Origin: Novosphingobium kunmingense
Lineage (GTDB): Bacteria > Pseudomonadota > Alphaproteobacteria > Sphingomonadales > Sphingomonadaceae
Length of the DNA: 64,000 nt
NCBI RefSeq assembly: GCF_002813245.1
Contig: NZ_PHUF01000002.1
Location: 558,001-622,000 of the forward strand
Direction of reading: 5' to 3'
The position numbers were made by a program, and so were the translations under genes. The first letter of the stretch is position 1, and each line of letters opens with the position of its first letter. Positions 40,349 through 49,786 of this stretch are shown here, piece by piece. Below the pieces are notes generated by a model. That model did not search any database. It was not told the DNA's origin and worked only from the letters and a program-made list of their open reading frames with translations.

Positions 40349-41567
40349 GGCTGACACGGCTCCCCAGTCTCGGCACATGCCGTGGTTGACAATCATCGGC
40401 GTCGGCGAGGACGGGGCGGATGGCCTCGGCGGCGCAGCGTGTGCCGCGCTGGCGCAGGCCGAACTGGTCATGGGGCCGGCCCGGCACCTCTCCCTGCTGC
40501 ACGCGATTACCTGCCCCGCGATCGAATGGCCAGTGCCCTTCACTGACGGGATCGCGCGCCTGATGGAACATCGCGGGCGGCGTGTGGTGATGCTGGCTTC
40601 GGGCGATCCCTTCTGGTTCGGCGCGGGAACCAGCGTGACGCAGCTCCTCGATCCAGACGAGTGGCTGGCGCATCCCGCGCCGTCGACCTTCGGGCTGGCC
40701 GCCGCGCGATTGGGTTGGCCCCTGCAAGAGACGCCTTGCCTCGGACTGCATGCCGCGCCGCTGGAGCGGCTGAGGCCCCATCTTGTGCCGGGTGGGCGCG
40801 TGCTGGCACTGCTGCGTGATGGCGAGGCGGTAGCCGCACTCGCGCACTATCTGACGCGGGAGGGCTTCGGCCCCTCGACGCTGCATGTGATGGAGGCGCT
40901 GGGCGGTCCGCGCGAACGCGTGCGCCGCGTACCTGCTGACGCGCTGGATTTCGCCGATATTGCCCATCCGGTAGCGGTCGGAATCGACTGCGCCGGACAG
41001 GGCAGAACATTGCCCGTCACTGCGGGGCTACCTGACGATTGGTTCGCCTCCGACGGGCAGATCACCAAGCGGCCGGTGCGTGCGCTTACCCTCTCGGCGC
41101 TCGCCCCGCGTCCGGGCGAGCTGCTTTGGGACATTGGCGCGGGGTCGGGGTCGGTCGGGATCGAATGGCTACTGGCCCATCCGGCCAACCGCGCCTGCGC
41201 GATCGAGGCCGATCCGGCGCGCGCGGACCGTGCGCATGCCAATGCTACCGCGCTGGGCGTGGACCGGCTGGAGGTCGTCATCGGAACCGCGCCTGACGCA
41301 TTGCCGGCGTCACCCTTGCCCGATGCGGTGTTCATCGGCGGCGGACTGTCGGATACCCTGCTGGAAACGTTGTGGGTGCGTTTGCCCGTCGGAACGCGGC
41401 TGGTCGCCAATGCGGTGACGCTGGAATCGGAAGCACTGCTCACCCGGTGGCATGGTCAAAAAGGAGGCAGTCTCCTCCGGATCGAACTCGCCGACGCCGC
41501 AGCACTCGGGAACCGACACGGCTGGCGCGCGCGCTATCCCGTGGTGCAATGGAGCGTCACACTGTGA
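40347..41567 (+). CDS. cobL: CobL, precorrin-6Y C5,15-methyltransferase (decarboxylating)
   Basis: 406 residues from the ATG at 40347, chosen for AGGAGG 10 bases upstream. Two fused enzymes: an N-terminal tetrapyrrole methylase domain like CbiE ([31 protein letters not shown]) and a C-terminal CbiT-like SAM methyltransferase ([56 protein letters not shown]). It methylates C5 and C15 and decarboxylates the C12 acetate side chain. Starts back-to-back with cobK and ends in a 4-base overlap with cobE. Confidence 0.95.
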   Translation: MADTAPQSRHMPWLTIIGVGEDGADGLGGAACAALAQAELVMGPARHLSLLHAITCPAIEWPVPFTDGIARLMEHRGRRVVMLASGDPFWFGAGTSVTQLLDPDEWLAHPAPSTFGLAAARLGWPLQETPCLGLHAAPLERLRPHLVPGGRVLALLRDGEAVAALAHYLTREGFGPSTLHVMEALGGPRERVRRVPADALDFADIAHPVAVGIDCAGQGRTLPVTAGLPDDWFASDGQITKRPVRALTLSALAPRPGELLWDIGAGSGSVGIEWLLAHPANRACAIEADPARADRAHANATALGVDRLEVVIGTAPDALPASPLPDAVFIGGGLSDTLLETLWVRLPVGTRLVANAVTLESEALLTRWHGQKGGSLLRIELADAAALGNRHGWRARYPVVQWSVTL

Positions 41568-41929
41568 TCGTCGCGGGCTTCGGCTTTCGATCGGGCGCCG
41601 GCCTGTCCTCGCTGCGTGGGGCTCTCGCCCTGGCGCAACAGGGGCAGCCGCCGATCACGCATCTTGCCACGGCGCAGGACAAGCTCGCCGCGCTGATCCC
41701 GCTGGCCGAAGCCTTGGGTTTGCCGCTGACGGGCGTTGCGCCCGACGCACTGGTTGCGGTTTCCACCCCCACACGCTCCGTCGCCAGCGCGACCGCCCGC
41801 AACGTCGGCAGCGTTGCAGAGGCATCCGCCATGGCTGCCGCGGGCGCGGGCGCACACCTGCTGGCGCCGCGCTGCGTCTCCCCCGATCGCATGGCCACTT
41901 GCGCCCTTGCTCAAGGAACTCTGTCATGA
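41564..41929 (+). CDS. cobE: CobE/CbiG C-terminal-like cobalamin biosynthesis protein
   Basis: 121 residues from GTG 41564, which has GGAG 9 bases upstream and the GTGA overlap seen at other junctions; an ATG at 41549 lacks a ribosome site. Short protein homologous to the C-terminal domain of Cbi[20 protein letters not shown] at the N-terminus, [24 protein letters not shown] in the middle, [20 protein letters not shown] near the end. Its role in the aerobic route is not well defined in the literature I know. Confidence 0.85.
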   Translation: MIVAGFGFRSGAGLSSLRGALALAQQGQPPITHLATAQDKLAALIPLAEALGLPLTGVAPDALVAVSTPTRSVASATARNVGSVAEASAMAAAGAGAHLLAPRCVSPDRMATCALAQGTLS

Positions 41930-42711
41930 CCGTCCATTTCATCGGCGCCGGCCCCGGTGCGCCCGACCTTTTGACCCTGCGTGGGCGCGACCTGATCGCG
42001 GCCAGCCCGGTGTGCCTTTATGCCGGGTCGCTGATCCCGGCGGCGGTGCTCGATCATTGTCCGCCTGGTACCCGGATCGTCAACACCGCGCCGCTGGAAC
42101 TGGATGAGATCATGACCGAGATCGCGGCAGCCCATGCTGCCGGGCTTGACGTGGCGCGGCTCCATTCGGGCGATCTTTCGGTGTGGTCGGCGATGGGGGA
42201 GCAACTGCGCCGACTGCGCGCGATGGATATTCCCTTCACGGTCACGCCAGGCGTTCCCGCCTTTGCCGCTGCCGCCGCCGCGCTGGAGGCGGAACTCACC
42301 CTACCCGAACTGGCGCAATCGCTGGTGCTGACCCGCACACCGGGGCGCGCGAGCACTATGCCACCCGCCGAAAGCCTCGCCAATTTCGCCGTTACCGGTG
42401 CGACGCTGGCTATTCACCTCTCGATTCACAACCTCGCGCGCGTGGTGGTGGACCTGACCCCGGCCTATGGGGCGGATTGCCCCGTCGCCGTGGTCTGGCG
42501 AGCTAGCTGGCCCGACCAGCGGATCGTTCGCGCTACGCTCGAAACCATCGAGCAGGCCATCGCGGGCGGCATGGAGCGCACCGCCCTGATTCTTGTCGGG
42601 CGCGTGCTGGCAGCTGAGAATTTCGCTGAAAGCAGTCTTTATGCGCCCGGCTATGACCGGCGCTTCCGGCCCCTGGATGCCACTTCGCGCTTTGCAGGTG
42701 CGTCCGAATGA
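41926..42711 (+). CDS. cobM: CobM, precorrin-4 C11-methyltransferase
   Basis: 261 residues from the ATG at 41926 (ATGA overlap). Tetrapyrrole methylase: [35 protein letters not shown] (the CobM/CbiF YAGSLV block), [43 protein letters not shown] and a C-terminal LILVGRVL. Full length and motif set give a firm identity. Confidence 0.95.
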   Translation: MTVHFIGAGPGAPDLLTLRGRDLIAASPVCLYAGSLIPAAVLDHCPPGTRIVNTAPLELDEIMTEIAAAHAAGLDVARLHSGDLSVWSAMGEQLRRLRAMDIPFTVTPGVPAFAAAAAALEAELTLPELAQSLVLTRTPGRASTMPPAESLANFAVTGATLAIHLSIHNLARVVVDLTPAYGADCPVAVVWRASWPDQRIVRATLETIEQAIAGGMERTALILVGRVLAAENFAESSLYAPGYDRRFRPLDATSRFAGASE

Positions 42712-44024
42712 GTGTGCCCGGCTTGATCATTGCCGCCCCCGCGTCGGGGACAGGCAAGACCACCGTGATGCTGGGCCTGCTCCGCGCGCTGAGCGAGGAC
42801 GGGTTGACGGTGCAGCCGTTCAAGAGCGGGCCGGACTATATAGACCCGGCCTTTCACCGTGCCGCCTGCGGTCGGGCTTCGTTCAACCTCGACAGCTGGG
42901 CAATGGACGGCGGGCTGCTCGACGCTATCGCAGCCGACGCGGCAGGGGCGGACATGGTGCTCGCCGAAGGGTCGATGGGGCTCTATGACGGCGTCGCCAG
43001 CAACGGCGCCTCGGGCAATGGCGCCAGTGCCGACATGGCTCGCCGCATGGGCTGGCCCGTGGTGCTCGTGCTGGACGTGTCCGGGCAGGCGCAGTCCGCC
43101 GCCGCCACCGCGCTGGGGTTCAGGAGCCTCGATCCGCAACTGCCGTTTGCGGGGGTGATCCTCAACCGCGTGGCCAGTCCGCGCCATGAACGGCTGGTAC
43201 GCAAGGGGCTGGAGGCGGCCGGTATCCCCGTGTTGGGCGCCCTGCCCAGGCGGGGCGACCTGACCTTGCCCGAACGGCATCTGGGGCTGGTGCAGGCGGT
43301 CGAGCACCCCGACCTCGACCGGGCGATTGCCGACTATGCCGCGTTCCTTCGCGCCCATGCCGATCTCGATGCGATCCGCAGCGCGGCTAGCGGGAGTGTG
43401 TCGGCAGTTTTGCCCGAGGGCGGGCAGCTCCCTCTCCCTCCAGCTCAGCGCATCGCCATCGCCCGCGATGCCGCCTTTTCGTTCGTCTATCCGCATTTGC
43501 TCGAAGGCTGGCGGCGTGCCGGGGCGGAGATACAGCCTTTTTCCCCGCTGGCGGATGAAGCACCCTGCCGTGACGCGGATCTGGTCTGGCTCCCCGGCGG
43601 CTATCCGGAACTCCACGCCGGGACCATCGGCGCTGCGGCGAACTTCCTATCCGGCCTGCGCCATCATGCCGAGACGAGGCCCGTCCACGGCGAATGCGGC
43701 GGCTATATGGTGCTGGGCGAGGGGTTGATCGACAAGAGCGGGGCGCGGCACCGCATGGCCGGCCTGCTCGGGCTTGTCACCAGCCATGCCCAGCGCCGGA
43801 TGCATCTCGGCTATCGTCATGCCGAGCTGCTGGTGCCGGTATCGGGCCTTGCCGCCGGGACAAGGCTGCGCGGCCACGAATTCCACTACTCGACCATTGT
43901 CGAACAGAACGACGCGCCGCTTGCCCGCGTCACCGATGCCGATGGCGCGGAGGTCGCCGAAACCGGATCGCATCGCGGCCATGTGACCGGAACCTATTTC
44001 CACCTGATCGCGCCGGCTCAATGA
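42708..44024 (+). CDS. cobB: CobB, hydrogenobyrinic acid a,c-diamide synthase
   Basis: 438 residues. Glutamine-dependent amidase of side chains a and c. N-terminal dethiobiotin-synthetase-like ATPase domain with [22 protein letters not shown] (P-loop), [18 protein letters not shown] and [10 protein letters not shown]-terminal class I glutamine amidotransferase domain with [12 protein letters not shown] and the nucleophile Cys in [14 protein letters not shown], and the His of GHEFHYS. ATG at 42708 overlaps the cobM stop. Confidence 0.95.
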   Translation: MSVPGLIIAAPASGTGKTTVMLGLLRALSEDGLTVQPFKSGPDYIDPAFHRAACGRASFNLDSWAMDGGLLDAIAADAAGADMVLAEGSMGLYDGVASNGASGNGASADMARRMGWPVVLVLDVSGQAQSAAATALGFRSLDPQLPFAGVILNRVASPRHERLVRKGLEAAGIPVLGALPRRGDLTLPERHLGLVQAVEHPDLDRAIADYAAFLRAHADLDAIRSAASGSVSAVLPEGGQLPLPPAQRIAIARDAAFSFVYPHLLEGWRRAGAEIQPFSPLADEAPCRDADLVWLPGGYPELHAGTIGAAANFLSGLRHHAETRPVHGECGGYMVLGEGLIDKSGARHRMAGLLGLVTSHAQRRMHLGYRHAELLVPVSGLAAGTRLRGHEFHYSTIVEQNDAPLARVTDADGAEVAETGSHRGHVTGTYFHLIAPAQ

Positions 44025-44785
44025 TCGACCTCCACCTCATCGGCATAGGAACTGGCAACCCCGATCACCTGACGGCCGAGGCGGTTCGGGCGATGAACAG
44101 TGCCGACCTCATCCTGCTGCCGCGCAAGGGTCGCGCCAAGTCCGACCTGATCGACCTGCGGCGCGCTATCTGTGCGGAGGTGCTTACCGGTCCCGCCCGG
44201 ATCATCGAGTTCGATCTGCCCGTTCGTGATGCGGATGCGGTTTATCTGGATGCCCTCAACGACTGGCACCAGGCCATAGCCGCCGCTTGGGAATCGCAGA
44301 TCGCCATGCATCTGCCTGATGGCGGCCGGCTGGCGCTGCTCGTCTGGGGAGATCCCTCGCTTTACGACAGCAGCTTGCGGATCGCCGAACGGCTGAAGAG
44401 CGGAGGCATGGATATTCAGGTCCGGGTCGTGCCGGGCATCACCAGTATCCAGGCGCTAACCGCAGCCCATGCCATGCCGTTGAACCCGCTGGCCGGGCCG
44501 GTGACGATCACCACCGGGCGGATGCTGCGCGCGCATGGCTGGCCCGAGGGTGCGGACACGGTCGTCGTCATGCTCGACAGCGGCGGCGCCTTCGAGGTGC
44601 TGGAGCCGCAAGGCATAATCATCTGGTGGGGCGCCTATCTCGGCATGGCGCAGGAATCGCTGGACCAGGGGCCGCTGGCCGAAGCCGGTCCCAGGATCGC
44701 CGCGCACCGGGCCGAACTGCGCGCGCGCCATGGCTGGATCATGGATGTCTATCTCATGCGAAGGGAGCAACTCGATGGAAACTGA
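44021..44785 (+). CDS. cobF: CobF, precorrin-6A synthase (deacetylating)
   Basis: 254 residues from the ATG at 44021 (ATGA overlap with cobB). C1-methylating tetrapyrrole methylase that also removes acetate; together with CobG it is diagnostic of the aerobic pathway. Motifs: LHLIGIGTGNPDHLTAEAVRAMNSAD, ILLPRKGRAKSDLIDLRR, LLVWGDPSLYDSSLRI, VVPGITSIQALTAAHAMPLNPL and IIIWWGAYLGM. Its 3' end overlaps cobO by 11 bases. Confidence 0.94.
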   Translation: MIDLHLIGIGTGNPDHLTAEAVRAMNSADLILLPRKGRAKSDLIDLRRAICAEVLTGPARIIEFDLPVRDADAVYLDALNDWHQAIAAAWESQIAMHLPDGGRLALLVWGDPSLYDSSLRIAERLKSGGMDIQVRVVPGITSIQALTAAHAMPLNPLAGPVTITTGRMLRAHGWPEGADTVVVMLDSGGAFEVLEPQGIIIWWGAYLGMAQESLDQGPLAEAGPRIAAHRAELRARHGWIMDVYLMRREQLDGN

Positions 44786-45401
44786 CAGCGCGGAGGAAGC
44801 GGCGGGCGGCGATACCCGCCACGCCGAAAAGATGCGCAAGAAACAAGCAGCGCAGGCCAAGATCATGGCCAACAAGACCCGCGAACAGGGCCTGCTGATC
44901 GTTCACACCGGCAAGGGCAAGGGCAAGACCAGCGCGGCGCTCGGCATGGTGATACGCGCGATCGGCCATGGCATGAAGGTGGGCGTGGTCCAGTTCGTCA
45001 AGGGCGCCATGACCACCGGCGAGAAGACCGTGTTCGACGCCTTTCCGGACAATGTCGAATTCAAGCCGATGGGTGAGGGCTTCACCTGGAACACGCAGGA
45101 TCGCGCGCGCGACATCGCGGCGGCGCGCATGGCGCTGAATGAGGTCGAGCGCATGATCGCCGATCCGGCCTACCACATGGTGCTGGCCGATGAGCTGAAT
45201 ATCGCCCTGCGTTATGAGTATCTGCCGCTCGACGAAGTTCTCGCGGTGCTGACCGCGCGCGACGAGATGAAGCATGTCATCGTTACCGGCCGCAATGCGC
45301 CAGAGGCGCTGATCGAGGCGGCCGACCTTGTCACCGAGATGACCATGGTGAAGCACCCCTTCCGCTCCGGGGTCAAGGCGCAGAAGGGGATCGAGTTCTG
45401 A
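44775..45401 (+). CDS. cobO: CobO, cob(I)yrinic acid a,c-diamide adenosyltransferase
   Basis: 208 residues from the ATG at 44775 (AGGGAG 8 bases upstream); longer frames extend into cobF. BtuR/CobO/CobP-type corrinoid adenosyltransferase that adds the upper adenosyl ligand. P-loop HTGKGKGKTSAALG (about 55-68), VVQFVKGAMTTGE, GEGFTWNTQDRARD, VLADELNIALRYEYL and the C-terminal HPFRSGVKAQKGIEF are family landmarks. Its stop region contains the inferred CTG start of bluB. Confidence 0.94.
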   Translation: METDSAEEAAGGDTRHAEKMRKKQAAQAKIMANKTREQGLLIVHTGKGKGKTSAALGMVIRAIGHGMKVGVVQFVKGAMTTGEKTVFDAFPDNVEFKPMGEGFTWNTQDRARDIAAARMALNEVERMIADPAYHMVLADELNIALRYEYLPLDEVLAVLTARDEMKHVIVTGRNAPEALIEAADLVTEMTMVKHPFRSGVKAQKGIEF

Positions 45402-46045
45402 GCGCGGCGCCCCCTCTGTTTGATGCGGCATTCGCGGCAGGGTTCACGCAATTGCTGCGCTGGCGCCGCGATGTCCGGCATTTTGATTACCGAGCCGTGG
45501 CGGAGGAGGACATGCGCGAGATGCTGGCCTGTAGCTCTTTCGCGCCTTCGGTCGGCAACGCTCAGCCGTGGCGTTTCGTACGTCTGCGATCCCCCGGCAT
45601 TCGTGATGCGCTTGCCGCCCATGTCGATATGCAGAGCGCGCGCGCAGCGGAGCGTTATGCCGGGCAGGCGCGGTACGATCACTATGTCTCGCTCAAGCTG
45701 CACGGTTTGCGCGAGGCTCCCGAACTGCTGGCGGTGTTCTGTGACGAACGACCCGAGGCGGGTCACGGCCTCGGCATTGCCACGATGCCCGAAATGCTCC
45801 GCTACTCCTGCGTGCTGGCGATCCACAATCTGTGGCTGGCCGCGCGGTTGCGCGGCATTGGCATGGGCTGGGTGTCGATCCTCGATCCGCAAACCGTTCA
45901 GTCCCTGCTGGATGTGCCCACCGAATGGTCGCTGATCGCGCTGCTGTGCGTCGGCTACCCGGCCGAAGAATCCGACACATCCGAACTGGAACGGCGCGGA
46001 TGGCAGTCCCGCGAACCGTGGAGCGACCGGGTGTTCGAGCGATGA
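45398..46045 (+). CDS. bluB: BluB, 5,6-dimethylbenzimidazole synthase
   Basis: 215 residues if started at CTG 45398. Nitroreductase-fold flavoenzyme that fragments FMNH2 with O2 to make the lower ligand DMB. Motifs LLRWRRDVRHFDYR, SSFAPSVGNAQPWRFVR, RYDHYVSLKLHGLREAPELLAVFCD, IHNLWLAARLRGIGMGWVSILDP. No ATG, GTG or TTG exists in frame between the cobO stop and codon 19 (TTG 45452), which would remove the N-terminal helix. CTG 45398 overlaps the cobO stop as CTGA, copying the ATGA pattern of this operon, with AAGGGGA 7 bases upstream. Confidence 0.88.
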   Translation: MSAAPPLFDAAFAAGFTQLLRWRRDVRHFDYRAVAEEDMREMLACSSFAPSVGNAQPWRFVRLRSPGIRDALAAHVDMQSARAAERYAGQARYDHYVSLKLHGLREAPELLAVFCDERPEAGHGLGIATMPEMLRYSCVLAIHNLWLAARLRGIGMGWVSILDPQTVQSLLDVPTEWSLIALLCVGYPAEESDTSELERRGWQSREPWSDRVFER

Positions 46046-46070
46046 CCCTCTACCGAAGGACAGGAAGACC

Positions 46071-46478
46071 ATGCTGAAACAAGTGGAGGATGGCCCCGCC
46101 ATCGTGGCCTGCAATACCTGCCGCCACAGCGCGGACGAGCGGGAGGATGACACCGGGCTGCGCGGCGGCGCGCAAATGGCGGCGGCGTTGCGCTCGGTCC
46201 GGGAGAGCGATGCTCGCTATGCCGGAGTCGCCGTGCAGGAAATGCCCTGCCTGTTTGCCTGCACCGACTTCTGCACAGTTCACCTCCGCGCGCCGGGCAA
46301 AGTCGGCTATGTGCTGGGCCGGTTCACGCCGGACGAAGCGGCTGCCACCGCCATTCTCGATTATGCCGTCCACTATGCCGCCAGCGAACATGGCCGGGTG
46401 CCGTTCAAGCAATGGCCGCAAGGCGTGAAGGGCCATTTCATCACCCGCACCCCGCCGCCGGGCTATGTGGCTGAATGA
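46071..46478 (+). CDS. DUF1636 protein, small Cys-rich
   Basis: 135 residues. DUF1636 family, found next to CobW or cobalamin genes in proteobacteria and often annotated as metal-binding. Cys pattern CNTCRHSADE (about 14-23) and CLFACTDFCTVHL (about 60-72) resembles a thioredoxin-like 2Fe-2S or Zn fold. C-terminal GHFITRTPPPG is conserved. AGGAAG lies 5-10 bases upstream. It is embedded in the operon, 25 bases after bluB and overlapping the next gene by 4. Biochemical role unknown; cobalt or iron handling is inference. Confidence 0.82.
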   Translation: MLKQVEDGPAIVACNTCRHSADEREDDTGLRGGAQMAAALRSVRESDARYAGVAVQEMPCLFACTDFCTVHLRAPGKVGYVLGRFTPDEAAATAILDYAVHYAASEHGRVPFKQWPQGVKGHFITRTPPPGYVAE

Positions 46479-47491
46479 GCTGGTTTACCTCTTCTGCCGC
46501 ATTCGAAGCGGCGCTTGGGCATCTGCCCATGGCCGATGCAGATGCCATCGCCGCTGCGGGCGCGCGGCAAGCCAGCCTGACCAAGCCGGCGGGATCGCTC
46601 GGGCGGCTGGAAGAGATTGCGGTGTTTTTGGCTGGATGGCAGGGCACGCCGCAGCCCGTGATCGAGCAGGGGCGCGCGGCGATCTTCGCGGGAAATCACG
46701 GTTTCGTCGTTCACGGCGTCAGCGCTTTTCCGGCCAGCGTGACGGCGGCGATGGTCGGCAATTTTTCCGCCGGCGGCGCGGCGATCAACGCGCTGGCAAC
46801 GGCCGCCGGGCTCGACCTCGAGGTGGTCGCGCTCGATCTCGATCGGCCCACGGCGGACTTCACCATCGCTCCGGCCATGGACGAGGCGGAGTGCCTTTCT
46901 GCGCTGTCCGCCGGAGCTGCCGTGGTTAAACCTGGCCTGGACCTGCTGGTCGTGGGTGAAATGGGCATCGGCAATTCGACCGCCGCCGCCGCGCTCTGCG
47001 CGCGCAGCTATGGCGGGACGCCAGCGCAATGGGTCGGGCCGGGAACGGGGGTCGATGCGGAGGGCATTGCGCGCAAAGTGGCGGTGGTGGAACGGGCGCT
47101 CGCCTTTCATGACGCCGCGCCGCGCACCCCATTCGAGACCCTGCGCCGATTGGGCGGGCGGGAGATCGCGGCGATCGCGGGAGCCGTGCTGGAGGCCCGC
47201 CGCCAGCGCGTGCCCGTGGTGCTCGATGGCTTCATCAGTTGCTCTGCCATCGCTCCCCTGGCCATCGCGGCTCCGGCGATCACCGATCATTGCCTGGCGG
47301 GCCACTGTTCCGCCGAGCCGGGGCATATTCGCCTGCTGGGGCATCTGGACCTTGATCCCTTGCTCTCGCTCGGCATGCGATTGGGGGAAGGCAGCGGGGC
47401 AGCAGTGGCCATGTCGGTGATCCGGGCCGCGCTCGCCACGCACAATGGCATGGCGACATTTGCCGAGGCCGGGGTGGCGGACAGTCTGTGA
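46475..47491 (+). CDS. cobT: Nicotinate-nucleotide:dimethylbenzimidazole phosphoribosyltransferase
   Basis: 338 residues. Makes alpha-ribazole phosphate from NaMN and DMB (called cobU in Pseudomonas denitrificans naming, cobT in Salmonella). Landmarks: RQASLTKPAGSLGRLEEIAVFLAGWQG, IFAGNHGFVVHGVSAFP, LLVVGEMGIGNSTAAAAL, VVLDGFISCSAIAPLAI, GHCSAEPGHIRLLGHLDLDPLLSLGMRLGEGSGAAVA with the catalytic Glu in RLGEGSG. The substrate DMB is made by BluB two genes upstream. Confidence 0.95.
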   Translation: MSWFTSSAAFEAALGHLPMADADAIAAAGARQASLTKPAGSLGRLEEIAVFLAGWQGTPQPVIEQGRAAIFAGNHGFVVHGVSAFPASVTAAMVGNFSAGGAAINALATAAGLDLEVVALDLDRPTADFTIAPAMDEAECLSALSAGAAVVKPGLDLLVVGEMGIGNSTAAAALCARSYGGTPAQWVGPGTGVDAEGIARKVAVVERALAFHDAAPRTPFETLRRLGGREIAAIAGAVLEARRQRVPVVLDGFISCSAIAPLAIAAPAITDHCLAGHCSAEPGHIRLLGHLDLDPLLSLGMRLGEGSGAAVAMSVIRAALATHNGMATFAEAGVADSL

Positions 47492-48069
47492 ACGGTTTTG
47501 CCCTCTATCTCCTGCGTCATGGCGAGCCGGAAGGCGCGGGACGGCTGATCGGCCGTACCGACGCCCAGCCCACGGCCGCCGGTATCGCGGCTTGCGTCGA
47601 TCAGGCGCGGGAACTGGAGCCAGAGGTGCTGATCGCCTCCAATCTATCCCGCGCGCGGTTGGCGGGTGAGGCGATCGGCCTTGCAACAGGCGTGCCGCTG
47701 TCCATCGATCCACGCTGGCGCGAGCTGGACTTTGGGGCGTGGGACGGGCTGGCGCCCGGGGACGTCGAAGGCGCGGCCTTGGCGCGGTTCTGGGACGACC
47801 CCGAGGTCCATGCGCCGCCGGGAGGAGAATGCTGGTCGGAGCTATTCTGTCGCGTGTCGGGCGCCATTGGCGATCTGGCGGCGAGGCCCACGCTGATCGT
47901 CACTCACGCCGGCGCGATGCGGGCGGCGCTGGCGGTGCTTTGCGGGTTCGACGTTCGCCAGACCTGGGCGATCGATCTGCCCTACAACTGCCTTCTGTCG
48001 CTGCGCGTCTGGCCTGGGAGCGGACTTGGCCAGCGGCCCACGGCACAGATCGCGGGTCTCTATCCGTGA
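47488..48069 (+). CDS. cobC: Histidine-phosphatase family alpha-ribazole phosphatase
   Basis: 193 residues from GTG 47488 (overlap GTGA). Phosphoglycerate-mutase-like phosphatase: LLRHGEPEGAGRLIGRTD carries the phospho-accepting His and Arg, SNLSRARLAGEAIGL and DPRWRELDFGAWDGL (Glu) follow, and LIVTHAGAMRAALAVL has the second His. Placed between the phosphoribosyltransferase and cobalamin synthase genes, it should remove the 5'-phosphate of alpha-ribazole phosphate or of cobalamin phosphate (Salmonella CobC). Function inferred from family and position. Confidence 0.88.
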   Translation: MNGFALYLLRHGEPEGAGRLIGRTDAQPTAAGIAACVDQARELEPEVLIASNLSRARLAGEAIGLATGVPLSIDPRWRELDFGAWDGLAPGDVEGAALARFWDDPEVHAPPGGECWSELFCRVSGAIGDLAARPTLIVTHAGAMRAALAVLCGFDVRQTWAIDLPYNCLLSLRVWPGSGLGQRPTAQIAGLYP

Positions 48070-48794
48070 AGGGCTTCATCATCGCCCTGCAATTCCTGAC
48101 GCGCCTGCCGACACCCGCGATCGTCGTCGACGATGCCGCGTTCGCTCGGTCCATGCGTTGGTTTCCTGCCGCGGGGCTGGTGATCGGTGCACTGGTCGCG
48201 GGGGCCGCATGGGCGGGAGGGCTGGTCGATAGCCGGCTCGGTGCGCTGGCCGCACTGATTGTCTGGGTGGGCGTGACCGGCGCCTTGCACCTCGATGGCG
48301 TGTCTGACTTGGCTGACGCCAGCGGAGCGGTGCACAAGGACCGCGAGCGGCTGCTAGCCGTTTTGGCCGACCCGCACGTTGGTAGTTTCGGCGTTGTCGC
48401 CATTGTCCTGCAACTTTTGAGCAAGTTGCTGCTCCTGCATATGCTGGTCGAGGCGCATGCGTTTCTCCCGCTCGTTCTTGTGCCTTTCGCCGCGCGCATC
48501 GGCCCGCTCGTCTGGACCTGGTGGCTTATGCCGCTGCATCAAGGGCTGGCTGCCAGCTTTCGCTCAGCCGTCGGTCCGGTCGAGTTGATGGCGTGGGCCG
48601 CCGCGCTGCTGGCGGCGTCATGGTTCTATCCGGCGCTTCTGGTCACGCCATTGCTGATCCCGTGGTGGGGCTGGCAGGTGCGCCGGATGATCGGCGGGAT
48701 TTCCGGCGATGGCCATGGCGCGGGCATCGAACTTATCGAAACCGCGCTGCTGCTGACCCTCGCAGTCAGCGCCCCATGGATCCCTGGAACATGA
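48066..48794 (+). CDS. cobS: Adenosylcobinamide-GDP ribazoletransferase (cobalamin synthase)
   Basis: 242 residues from GTG 48066. Integral membrane enzyme joining AdoCbi-GDP and alpha-ribazole (cobV in P. denitrificans naming; not the chelatase CobS). Motifs: ALQFLTRLPTP, RSMRWFPAAGLVIGALV, GALHLDGVSDLADASGAVHKDRERLLAVLADPHVGSFGVVA with the conserved Asp pairs, and GISGDGHGAGIELIE at the C-terminus. About six hydrophobic helices. ATGA overlap with the next gene. Confidence 0.93.
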   Translation: MKGFIIALQFLTRLPTPAIVVDDAAFARSMRWFPAAGLVIGALVAGAAWAGGLVDSRLGALAALIVWVGVTGALHLDGVSDLADASGAVHKDRERLLAVLADPHVGSFGVVAIVLQLLSKLLLLHMLVEAHAFLPLVLVPFAARIGPLVWTWWLMPLHQGLAASFRSAVGPVELMAWAAALLAASWFYPALLVTPLLIPWWGWQVRRMIGGISGDGHGAGIELIETALLLTLAVSAPWIPGT

Positions 48795-49786
48795 ACAACT
48801 TCAGCTTTCATGGCGGCAGGCTTGCCGATGCCATGGCGCAGTTCGGCATGGGCGATGCGCCTTGGATCGACCTTTCGACGGGCATCAATCCGCATGGCTG
48901 GCCAGGCGTCGGCGATCTGGCGATGGACTGGCAGGCCCTTCCCGATCCGGGCGCGCTGGACGATCTGGAAGCCGCCGCCGCCGCCTGCTTTGGCACGGAC
49001 CGCGCCCATGTCTGCGCCGTGCCCGGCACGGAGATCGGTCTGCGGATGCTGGGCGACATTCTGCCGGGACCGGCCATCCATGCCCAGCCCAGCTATCGCA
49101 CCCATGGCGAGATGATACCCCAGAGCCGCCCTGTGGCCCTGTCCGATCTGACGGGGGCGGAGGAGGCGACCCTCGTTCTTGCCAATCCCAACAACCCCGA
49201 TGGACGAATCACCCCGCCAGCTACATTGCTGGGCTGGTTGGAAACACGGCACAGCAATGGGGGGGGCGGCGCGTCCTGGCTCGTGGTGGACGAAGCCTTT
49301 GCCGATGCCACTCCAGAGATCAGCCTTGCCGCCCATGTGCATGACGGGCAGCGGCTGATCGTCTTTCGCTCCTTTGGCAAATTCTTCGGACTGGCCGGGG
49401 TGCGGCTCGGCTTTGTGCTGGGGCCACGCCCGCTGATCGCGCAATATCGCCAGAGGCTCGGCAGTTGGCCGCTCTCGGCGGCGGCGCTGGCCATCGGAAC
49501 GGCGGCCTATCGGGATGCGGATTGGAGCGCCTCCATGCGGATTGGCTTACGCGAAGAGGCGGATGAGCTGGATACGGTTCTGGCCCGGCGCGGCTTCAGG
49601 GCGATGGGCGCCTGTCCCCTGTTCCGGCTGATCGAGACGGCCGATGCCGCCGCCCTGTTCGAACGTCTCGCGCGGCATGCGATCCTGACTCGGCCGTTCG
49701 ACTATGCTCCGCGCTGGCTCCGGCTGGGCCTGCCTGCCAACCACGCGGCGCTGGACCGCCTCGATGGGGCGCTGGCCGATGGCTGA
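48791..49786 (+). CDS. cobD: PLP-dependent threonine-phosphate decarboxylase-like enzyme
   Basis: 331 residues from the ATG at 48791, which overlaps the cobS stop; the ATG at 48776 is possible. Aminotransferase class I/II fold giving the aminopropanol phosphate arm (cobC in P. denitrificans, cobD in Salmonella). Visible: NFSFHGGRLADAMAQFG, DLSTGINPHGWP, LANPNNPDGRITPP, VVDEAFADATPE, and the PLP Lys in FRSFGKFFGLAGVRLGFVLG; a C-terminal Arg in RWLRLGLP binds the carboxylate. Confidence 0.92.
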   Translation: MNNFSFHGGRLADAMAQFGMGDAPWIDLSTGINPHGWPGVGDLAMDWQALPDPGALDDLEAAAAACFGTDRAHVCAVPGTEIGLRMLGDILPGPAIHAQPSYRTHGEMIPQSRPVALSDLTGAEEATLVLANPNNPDGRITPPATLLGWLETRHSNGGGGASWLVVDEAFADATPEISLAAHVHDGQRLIVFRSFGKFFGLAGVRLGFVLGPRPLIAQYRQRLGSWPLSAAALAIGTAAYRDADWSASMRIGLREEADELDTVLARRGFRAMGACPLFRLIETADAAALFERLARHAILTRPFDYAPRWLRLGLPANHAALDRLDGALADG

